From: Tolypeutes matacus
Lineage: Eukaryota > Chordata > Mammalia > Cingulata > Chlamyphoridae
Direction of reading: 5' to 3'
Assembly (NCBI GenBank): GCA_026826555.1
Contig: JAKSZT010054570.1
Location: 3,168,959-3,232,958 of the forward strand
DNA: 64,000 nt
Each line of letters begins with the position of its first letter. The stretch's first letter is position 1. Shown piece after piece: positions 56,170 to 64,000 of this stretch. The notes beneath the pieces are model-generated. The model saw only the letters and a list, made by a program, of their open reading frames with translations, did not search any database and had not been told where the DNA came from. A program made the position numbers and the translations under genes.

Positions 56170-57380
56170 TCATCATTTATTCATTCAGCATTTATTTACT
56201 GAGTGCTTACTATTTGTCAGGCACCCTTCCCCAAGCTGGGGTACAATGACGAAAAAGACGAAGCCCCTGTCCTCGTAACTTTACATTATAATATGGGAGA
56301 CAGACAGTAAACAAAACACATAAGAAAATTACATGGGAGGCCGATGTGGATCAAGCAGTAGGGTGCCTGCCTACCACATGGAAGGTCCCGGGTTCGGTTC
56401 CTGGTGCCTCCTAAACAAGATGAGCAAGACAGCAGGCTGATGCAACAAGATGACACAATGAGGAAACACAATGAGAGACACAACAAGCAAGGAGAGGAGG
56501 TGGCTCGAGCGATTGGGCAACTCCCTCCCACATGAGAGGTTCTGCGTTGGGTTCCCAGTGCCTCCTAAAAAAAAAAAGAAGACAAGCAGATCCAGAGAGC
56601 ACACAACGAACAGACACAGAGAGCAGGCAGTAAGCACAAACGAGGGAGAGAAATAAATAAATAAAATAAATCTTTAAAAAAAAAAAAAAGAAAATTACAG
56701 ATCGTGCAAAGAAAATAAAGCAAGGTAAAGCGACATTGAGAAGTGCATGCAAGAAGAGGAAGGAGGGTGCAAGGAAGGAGGTACCAATTAGCTAGGGTTT
56801 TCAGAGACGGATCTCTCTCTAAGAAGCTATCCTAAGACCTGAATAATACAAGTGAATTGGACATTTAAGGATCTGGGGAAGAGCTTTCCACAACAGAAAA
56901 CAGCAAGCGCCAAGGCCCTGAGTCAAATCGAGCTTGGCAAGTTTATGAAGCAGAAAGGTCAGTGTGGCCAGAATGGTATGGGTAGGGCAAGAGAAGGACG
57001 ACGAGGGAGACAGTGGACCTTATCACGTAGGGCCTTGAAGGCCACCGCCAGGAGTTTCAATGTCATCCTAATTGCAATGGGAAGCACGGGAGCATTTTAA
57101 GCAGGGAAGTGACAGCATTAGGTGTAATTAGCCTTTATAAAAAGTCCCTCTATCTACTCTTTGGAGAATTATTTAAAGAGGAGCAAGAGTAGGGAGACCA
57201 GTCAGAAGGCCAGAGCACTGGCTCTGGGAGACGCAATGCTTGTACTAAAATGGAAGTGACATCGGAGAATGTAAGAAATGGTTGGTTGCAGGAAAAAAAT
57301 TTTGTAAGTCGGATGGACTAAACTTGCTGATAGATTTGTGGATGGGACAGACTGAAATTGCTAGATTGTTGCCTAAACTG
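56170..57380 (-). mobile_element. L2 LINE, reverse, long copy split by a DAS SINE
   Basis: ATTTATTCATTCAGCATTTA, GAGTGCTTACTATTTGTCAG before the SINE. After it come GAGCTTTCCACAACAGAAAA, CGCCAAGGCCCTGAGTCAAA, GTAGGGCCTTGAAGGCCACC and AAGCAGGGAAGTGACAGCAT. These are consecutive reversed L2 ORF2/3' blocks. The upstream limit is uncertain, and similarity may continue towards 57700. Confidence 0.8.
56334..56687 (+). mobile_element. DAS SINE, two-headed long form, inside an L2
   Basis: Head GGAGGCCGATGTGGATCAAG with B-box GGTTCGGTTCC, a second head AGGAGGTGGCTCGAGCGATT, then (AAAT)n/poly(A). The 12-bp duplication AAGAAAATTACA lies at 56322-56333 and 56688-56699. Frames of 61-113 codons here are translated SINE. 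Confidence 0.95.
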
Positions 57381-57966
57381 ATGGATAGATAAGACAGGGC
57401 TGAGGAAGGCATGGGCTTGGGTTTGGAGGGGATCAGGACTTCTCTTGTGGACAGGTTAAGTAGGAGAGGACCTATTAGGCAGACACAATGAGGTGTCCCG
57501 TTCACAGCTGGATAGGATTCTAAAGCACAGGCAGAAGGTCTGAGCTGGGGATATGAGGCAGCAAATTGATGGGAGTTAAGTCTAGGGGACTGAATGACAT
57601 CACCTGGGGGCAGGAGGACAGGGAGAGCACAGAAACCAGCCAGGGTGCGCCGACATGCTGGCAAAGTAGGAGGAGGCCATCAAGGATACTGGAGAGGAAA
57701 CAGGATGAACCGCCAAGGGAGTGGGGGGAAATCCATGGGATCAGAAGTCTGGAAAGGAGTTTCAGGAAGAAAATAGTCATACTCTGTTAAAAAATCAAAC
57801 ACAAAACCACACATGGGAAGAAAGTTATGCCATTTTCAATTCTCTTTTTATCTAAGTATATCAAAGAGAAAGTCTCAGGGGGGCACCAGTCTCCTCCCTC
57901 TTTAATGAAGAGAAAAGTCTTGGGCTCTAGACTTGACAATCAACAGTAACCAGCCAGAATCCAACA
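57381..57966. other. Unassigned, possibly L2 continuation
   Basis: Purine-rich. CATGGGCTTGGGTTTGGAGG and similar words recall the upstream part of reversed L2, but the match is too weak to call. Overlapping frames of up to 139 codons on the minus strand show no domain. Confidence 0.35.
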
Positions 57967-60741
57967 CAGGCATGCCTCATTTTATTGCACTTAGCTTTAT
58001 TGCACTTCGCAGATACTGCTTTTTTTTTTTTTTTTAACAAATTGAAGGTTTGCTGCAATCCTGTGTCAAGCAAGTCTATTGGTGCCATTTTTCCAACAGC
58101 ATGTGCTCACTTCGGGTCTCTATGTCACATTTTGGTAATTTTTTCAATATTTCCAACTTTTTCATTATCATTACATCTGTTAAGGTGATCTGTGATCTTT
58201 GATGTTACTATCGTAATTATTTTGGGGTGCCATGAACCACATCCCTATAAGAAAGTGAACTTAATCAATAAATGTTGTGTGTTCCAACTGTTCCACCGAC
58301 TGGCAATTCCTGGGTCTCTCTCCTTCTCCTTGGACCTCCCTATTCCCTGAGACAAAACAATATTGAAATTAGGTCAATTAATAATCTTACAACAGCCTCT
58401 AAGTATTCAAGTGAAAGGAAGAGTCGCACGTTTCACACTTCAAATCAAAAGCTAGAAATGATTAAGCTTAGTGAGGAAGGCATGCCAAAAGCTAGGTCTC
58501 TTGCACTAGTCAGTCAAGTTGTGAATGCAAAGGAAAAGTTCTTGAAGGAAATTAAAAGTGTTCCTCCAGTGAACACATGAATGATAAGAAAGTGAAACAG
58601 CCTTATTGCTGATATGGAGAAAGTTTAAGTGGTCTGGATAGAAGATCAGAGCAGCCACAATATTTCCTTAAGCCACACCTAGTCCAGAGCAAGGTCCTAA
58701 CTCTCCTCAGTTCTATGAAGTCTGAGAGGTGAGGAAGCTGCAGAAGAAAAGTTTAAAGCTAGTAGAGGTTGGTTCATGAGGTTTAAGGAAAGAAGCCATC
58801 TCCGTAACATCAAAGTGCAAGATGAAGCAGCAAGTCCTGATATAGGCGATGCAGCAAGTTATCCAAAAGTTTTAGCTAAGATCATTGATTGAAGATGGCT
58901 ACGCTAAACAACAGAATTTCAATGTACATGAAGGAGCCTTATATTGGAAGAAGATGCCATCTAGGACTTTCTAGCAAAAGAGAAGTCAATGCCTGGTTTC
59001 AAAGCCACAAAGGACAAGCTGATTCTCTTGATAGGGGCTAACACAGCTGGTGACTTTAAGTTGAAGCCAGTGCTCATTTACCGTCCTGAAAATCCTAGGG
59101 CACTTAAGAATTATGCTAAGTCTACTCTACACATGCTCTCTAAATGGAACACAGTATGGATGACAATATATCTGTTTACAACATAGTTTAATGAATATTT
59201 TAACCCCACTGTTGACAATGCACCTGGTCACCCAAGATCTCTGATGGAGATGTACAAGATTAATGTTTTCATGGATATTTCAACATCCATGCTGCAGCCA
59301 ATGGATCAAGGAGATTACAACTTTCAAGTCTTATTGTTTAAGAAATACATTTCATAAGACTTTAGCTGCCATAGATAATGATTCTTCTGATGGATCTGGG
59401 CAAATGTAAACTGAAAATCTTCTAGAAAGGATTCATCATTCTAGATGACATAAGAGAACATTAGTGATTCATGGGAGGAGTCAAAATATCAACGTGAACA
59501 GGAGTTTGGAAGAAGTGGACTCCAACCCTCATGGATGATATCGAGGGGTTCAAGACTTCAGTGGAGTAACTGCAGGTGTGGTAGAAAGAACAAGAGAACT
59601 AGAATCAGAAGAGAAATCTGAAGAGGTGACTGAATTGCTGCAATCTCATGATAAAACTTAAACAGATGAGGAGATTCTTTAGATGGAATCTACTCCTGGT
59701 GAAGATGCTGAGAACATTGTTGAAATGACAAAACAACAAAGTATTTAGAATATTACATAAACTTAGCTGATTAAGCAGCAGCAGGGTTTGAGAGGAATGG
59801 CTGCAATTTTGAAAGAAGTTCTATTGTGGGTAAAAAGCTAGCAAACAGCATCACATGCTACAGAGAATTCATTTGTGAAAGGGAGAGTCCATCAATGCAA
59901 CAAACTTCATTATTGTTTTAAGAAATCACCACAGCCACCACAACCTTGCACAACTGCCACCATGATCAGTCAGCAGCCATCATCAGTGAGGCAAGACCCT
60001 CCTCCACCAAAGAGTTTAAAACTCGCTGAAGGTTCAAATGATAGTTAGCATTTTTTGGCAATAAAGTATTTTTAATTAAAGTCTGTATATTTTTTAGACA
60101 AAATACTATTGCGCACGGTGACAGTTTGAATTTTGTAAAACCCATAAAAGATCATGTTCTTGAACTAATCCACTCCCGTGGGTATGGGGCCCTGTGATTA
60201 CATTAGATTCAATTAAGCACATCTTTGATTAGACTACTTTCAATTACAGTGCTTTTGGTCTTTTGATTGGATTACATCAGTGTGGCGTGACCCAGGTTGT
60301 TTCTGCTGAGAACAGAGAAAGAAGAGACACAAAGAAAAGAAGCCTCCATTTTGACCCTGCCATGTGAGAGAGAGGATGCCAGAAACAGACCGCCATCTTG
60401 CCTTACCATATGGCATGACTCTAGGATCTGCCAGCAGACCACCTCTGGTGAGAAGGCATCTCTGATGGTGCCATGATTTGGACATTTCACAGCCTTAGAA
60501 CTCTAAGCTTTTACCCCAAATAAATTCCCTTTATAAAAGCCAACCCATGCCTGGTATATTGCATTGGAAGCCTTTGGCAAACTAATACACACACTCAAGA
60601 GATTAGAATATAGTGTAAACATAATGTTTATATACCCTCAAAAAAATTAATGCAATATTTTTAATGTAATAAAATTACTGCAATATTTGCTTTATTGCGG
60701 TGGTCTGGAACTGAACCCACAGTATCACTGAAATATGCCTG
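57967..60741 (+). mobile_element. Tigger1 DNA transposon, near full length, dead
   Basis: The 5' end CAGGCATGCCTCATTTTATT and the 3' end GAAATATGCCTG are its inverted termini. A TA follows the 3' end (60742-60743), as for pogo/Tc1-type elements, while the 5' TA is mutated. Excluding a 471-bp LTR, the length is about 2.3 kb, close to the usual 2.4 kb. Transposase pieces are visible: a DNA-binding-domain part near 58272-58580, and the start of the DDE catalytic domain ([19 protein letters not shown]) at 58989-59186. Frameshifts and stops separate them, so no functional enzyme can be made. Confidence 0.93.
60119..60589 (+). mobile_element. MaLR-like solo LTR inserted in Tigger1
   Basis: A 471-bp element starts TGACAGTTTGAATTTTG and ends GCAAACTAATACA. 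It has AATAAA at about 60520 and a 3' end AAAGCCAACCCATGCCTGGT, homologous in layout to MaLR LTRs. Flanks CACGG and CACAC suggest a decayed 5-bp duplication. Removing it rejoins the Tigger1 text. Confidence 0.75.
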
Positions 60742-61039
60742 TATATCACTCTTTGATTTTTGTTGTATTTTGTTTTAGAGTTGCCTTCTTTCTGTGGCAA
60801 GTGATGCCGGTTCTCCTTTAATGGTAAGGATGTGATTCTTTTTTCAATAACTTTCTTAAGTAAAAGAAAAAAAGGCAGACAACATAAAGAAACTGTTAAG
60901 TAAAAAATAATATAGATGGCAAATGGTTATGGCAAAAACCATGAAGCTGTTGCTATACAATGGTACCTGGACATGGCACAAATCAAGGTGATCAATGAAT
61001 AACTTAAGTTTGGGAAACACATGTGGAGTAAAGGGTTTT

Positions 61040-61665
61040 GGCCCAGAAGTGAGACTGTAGAACCTTAGATAAGAAGCTTATCTTCTGTGAACCTCAACTT
61101 TCTTATTGGAAAAGGGGGATAATAACATCTCACAGCATTACTTTGATGAATTTTTTGAAATAACAAGTAAAGCAGTGGTTCTCAAACTTTTTTGGTCTCA
61201 AGACACCTTTATAGTCTTGAAAAGTATGGAGGACCCCCGGAAGGCTTTTGTTTATGTGGGTTTTTAATTATCACTACTCAAAGACTGAGACACTGTTAAA
61301 ATATTTATTTATTTTAAATTAGTATAAAAAACCCAATATATATTAGCAAAAATCTATATTTTTATGAAAGAAACTATGTTTTCAAACAGCAATCCTTCAA
61401 AAGCTGGATTCTCATATCTGCTTGCGCATTCAATCTGTTGTGATACAATACGTCACACAGTCTGTGGAAAACTCCACTGTGTACTCATGAGAGGAAGAGA
61501 GTAAAAACAGGCAAATAATATTTCAGTATTATTGTGGAAAAGTTTTAATTTCATGGGATCCCCAAAAGTGTCTCCGAGATCCCTACATATCCCTGGAACA
61601 CACTGAGAATCACTGAAAAAACATTACCTGACACAGGATAAATCCTTAATAAATATTAATGCGCT
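61040..61665 (+). repeat. MIR SINE, forward, split by a hAT element
   Basis: Left part: GTGAACCTCAACTTTCTTAT, GGGGGATAATAACATCTCAC. Right part, after 61615: TTACCTGACACAGGATAAAT and a CTTAATAAATATT tail. Together they form one MIR. Confidence 0.7.
61173..61615. mobile_element. Non-autonomous hAT (Charlie-type) transposon
   Basis: Termini CAGTGGTTCTCAAAC and ACTGAGAATCACTG are inverted copies with few mismatches. The interior has AGACACCTTTATAGTCTTGA, GCTTTTGTTTATGTGGGTTT and TCTCATATCTGCTTGCGCAT, wording known from a common hAT family. It has no transposase. The 8-bp target duplication is not clear (AAGTAAAG and AAAAAACA). Confidence 0.8.
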
Positions 61666-61689
61666 CCTCCTTTGATTCTTAGCCTCAGT

Positions 61690-61790
61690 GTTGTGAGGGC
61701 AAGGACTTCCTCAATCCATTATAACTGTGTAATACCTAGCTCAGTGTCACTTGCAGAGAGCTGAATCAACAAGCGTTATAGTTATTGTTA
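61690..61790 (+). repeat. Possible L2/MIR tail
   Basis: GAGGGCAAGGACTTCCTC, then AATACCTAGCTCAGTGTCAC, resembles an L2 3' end. Short and diverged. Confidence 0.3.
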
Positions 61791-61833
61791 CTTATTTTGT
61801 TTCTATAACTAATTAGCTGTGTGATTTTTCAGC

Positions 61834-62322
61834 CAGGAGTTCTTAATCTGTATTCAAATTCTGAGGATCCATGCACTTGATTAGGAAAAGAAATTACACA
61901 TCCATTTTCTGACACTTAGCATTTACTTCATTTATTACCATAGGCAATAACTCACAAGGGGTACTTGTAATAATGTCACCAATAGATATCACAGATATTT
62001 TCATAACTTATTATACCTACTGCAGATATCACGAAAGATCATACATGCTCATCACTAATTCAAAGTTATAGTAGTTATTAGACCTGTCACGAGATCTTGT
62101 TATTTCATGCATTAACAAAGAAGCAGTGTTACATTACAACACCAAAAACTTCTGGAATTATTTTGATAATTATATTTCAATATAACCGGTTTCCTTTTTG
62201 ATACTCCGTATTTTATTCTACGCATTTAAAAATTCTTTAGAGAATGGGATCCACTGGCTTAATCAGATTGTCAAAGGTATCCCTGCAACAAAAAAAGGTA
62301 AGAAAAATGTCCCTTGTGTTAA
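61834..62322. mobile_element. Possible non-autonomous DNA transposon relic
   Basis: The left end AGGAGTTCTTAATCTG and a right part AATGGGATCCACTGGCTTAA, CAGATTGTCAAAGGTATCCC, AAAAAAGGTAAGAAAAATG are the two ends, in inverted order, of a repeat that starts like GGGTTCTTAACCTGG. It is AT-rich in the middle. Family not named. Confidence 0.4.
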
Positions 62323-63046
62323 GCAATTCACTTTAATTTTTTAGGGACTAATTTCCTCTCTTAAAAAGGAGGTTCTTGGACTACTTACTCTTTGAAATTC
62401 CTCCCAGCTCTAACATCCTAGCTTTAATATACAGAATAAGATGTTCATTATGAGGAAAAATTTGAAAACCAACAACATATCTGAATGCCTTAAAGCCAAA
62501 GAGTGTAGTTTTGGCCTTTATGCCGGCATTTGTGAATCTACCCTACAAATGTAAACGCTTTTAAGCTAATTAAGTCTATCACTGCTAAACACTTAAAGAG
62601 CTAAGAGTGAAAGTAAATATTTCCCCAAACTACCTTGTTATCACATCAGATTTATCACAATCCCAATACATGATAATGAATTAGTTTACCAAGTCCCCAT
62701 AATCAACAATAATCTGGGTCTACCCTTGACATAAATGGCTTGTCTGGAAGCAGACTTTTAAAAAATGTTTCAATAATCAAAAGAGTAATTTGGATATGTA
62801 TCATAATATTTGCTTAAAATCTAAATAAATATGTTTATACCTTCATATCCTCAAAGAGAAAAACAACAAATGCTCCAGGGAAAAGCACTTGGTCCTAAGT
62901 ACTTCACCCTGGGGTTCTAATGGATTAGGAGTTTGATCAAAGAGTCTATCAAGTCCTTTCACTTGATTTACAAATAATACACATAGGCCATTTAGGTCCA
63001 CTGAGTGATAGAGATTTAGCCAATAGTGCTATGTGAAAGGAGTAAG
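62323..63046. other. Unassigned AT-rich intronic sequence
   Basis: No frame of note and no repeat recognised. Confidence 0.4.
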
Positions 63047-63060
63047 AAAAGTCCAAGCAG

Positions 63061-63187
63061 GGAAGCAGATGTGGCTCAAGTGGTTGGGCATCCGTCTAAT
63101 CATATGGAAGGACCCGGGTTCGATCCCCAGGACCTCCTGGTAAATAAAAATAAATAAATAAAAATAAAAACTTAAAAAAAAAAAAAA
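63061..63187 (+). mobile_element. DAS SINE, short form
   Basis: Head GGAAGCAGATGTGGCTCAAG, B-box GGTTCGATCCC, GACCTCCTGG, then (AAAT)n and poly(A). The 14-bp perfect duplication AAAAGTCCAAGCAG is at 63047-63060 and 63188-63201. Confidence 0.95.
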
Positions 63188-63201
63188 AAAAGTCCAAGCA
63201 G

Positions 63202-64000
63202 ATTGCATTTCAGTCCCTGTAGAAAATCTAGGCTATGTCAGGGACAGCCAACAGTGGCACCACGATAAAATAAGACAGTAGAGCCTGCTTCTTCATTGAG
63301 TACAATTCAAGTGGAAACAAAAGCTCTACCCTCACACAGAGGAACTCTGCAGAGGTAAACTCCTCATTGCACACCTGGGCAACACATCTAGGTTTGAGTC
63401 ACTAAAATTTTAGCTTCAAAACAGCTATGGTACGGTTTTCTTCACCCAGAAACCAAATCTGACCAGCAGACACTCAGAAGTGCTAAGTCACCCAAAAAAT
63501 GTTCAAGTCATTTTCCAAATTATACTTAAATGAGTCCATTTATTCCATGTTTCCTATTTTCTCAGCAGAATAGCCCATTTTTTTATTTGCAAAGATAAAG
63601 ACAGACTGGAGGCCCCCATCTAAGTGAACAAAATAAAACTCATATGGGGTTGTGAATGAGACGCTAAAACCTACTAGGGGAAAAAAAACTGCATAGAAGT
63701 TAGGCAGGCTGCTTTAGGAAGTCATTCTAATATCAACTGCACACTACATCTCTTGAGTAATAGGGATATAATGTCATAACCCTATGATTCATTAAACCTA
63801 TAGATAAGAGAGAGAGTAACAAAACAAAGTATGACATAATGCAGGCAATGCAAAGAAGAGGCTTGAAGTTTGGGGACCATCAGGAAGTTAGCAAATTTGA
63901 AGAAGGCAGTGGGAACCAATCTGAGTCTTGAGGGAAAAAGCTGGAATGTGGGATGCAGAGGCGGGAGGGCGCTCTAAGCAGGGGACAAGCTCAACCAGAA
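63202..64000. other. Unassigned intronic sequence at the window edge
   Basis: No CpG-rich region and no exon 1 of DOCK5 visible. The last 100 bases are purine-rich and may be the start of a reversed L2, too short to call. Confidence 0.35.

Larger units (their letters stand above)
12781..64000 (-). other. DOCK5: DOCK5 intron 1, 3' part (partial)
   Basis: All sequence upstream of the acceptor in gene orientation. DOCK5 exon 1 is a short coding exon that normally sits in a CpG island. No CpG-rich island and no start exon were seen up to 64000, so intron 1 is at least 51 kb here. No other gene was recognised on either strand. Confidence 0.75.

Noticed and set aside
57245..57664. 139-codon minus-strand frame
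   Set aside because: It lies in or beside the reversed L2 and carries no recognisable protein motif.
58272..59186. Possible domesticated transposase gene
   Set aside because: Only two disconnected pieces are open. Stops and frameshifts separate them, and the element keeps its own termini, as expected for a dead Tigger1.

Overview
The window looks like mammalian nuclear DNA from an armadillo (Dasypus-type xenarthran). It has no dense genes and no operons. It is packed with tRNA-derived SINEs whose head reads GGGAAGCGGCTGTGGCTC and whose tail is (AAAT)n plus poly(A). That is the DAS-SINE family known from armadillos. Around these lie older repeats shared by placental mammals: MIR, L2, L1, HAL1-like, MER5A, Tigger1 and MaLR LTRs. 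The species call is an inference from the SINE family, recognised from memory without any search.

The only protein-coding sequence I can support is one 84-bp exon on the minus strand (12697-12780). It encodes the start of an SH3 domain and matches exon 2 of DOCK5, a Rac guanine-nucleotide exchange factor. It has a strong acceptor, a likely branch point and a consensus GTAAGT donor. Positions 1-12696 are therefore the 5' part of DOCK5 intron 2, and 12781-64000 the 3' part of intron 1. Exon 3 and the first exon with its promoter lie outside the window on this reading. The long open frames elsewhere are translations of SINEs, LINEs or a decayed transposase.

Layout: 1-12.7 kb is intron 2, with MaLR LTRs, L2, an L1 3' end and several DAS SINEs. 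12.8-24 kb is a nest of L1s, one of which carries a processed retrocopy that in turn carries a SINE. It also holds a solo ERV1-type LTR and a 65-bp L1 tail insertion. 24-38 kb holds L1/HAL1-like pieces, a compound microsatellite, MER5A and a tandemly expanded SINE. 38-50 kb is the most repeat-poor part and the best place to look for intronic regulatory DNA. 50-64 kb holds an old L1, a long L2 split by a SINE, a near-complete Tigger1 split by an LTR, a hAT element inside a MIR, and one more DAS SINE.

Target-site duplications (TSDs) could be read directly for many insertions, so their boundaries and relative order are well supported. Edges of old, diverged repeats are approximate, and family names come from memory of consensus sequences. 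I found no new multi-gene system. The most unusual signals are the three-level nest at 21.3-23.4 kb (with a SINE carrying 46 bp of foreign 5' sequence), two minimal retrotransposition scars (65 bp and 21 bp), an L1 tail shared by copies with two different upstream modules, and the expanded SINE at 33.4-34.1 kb.
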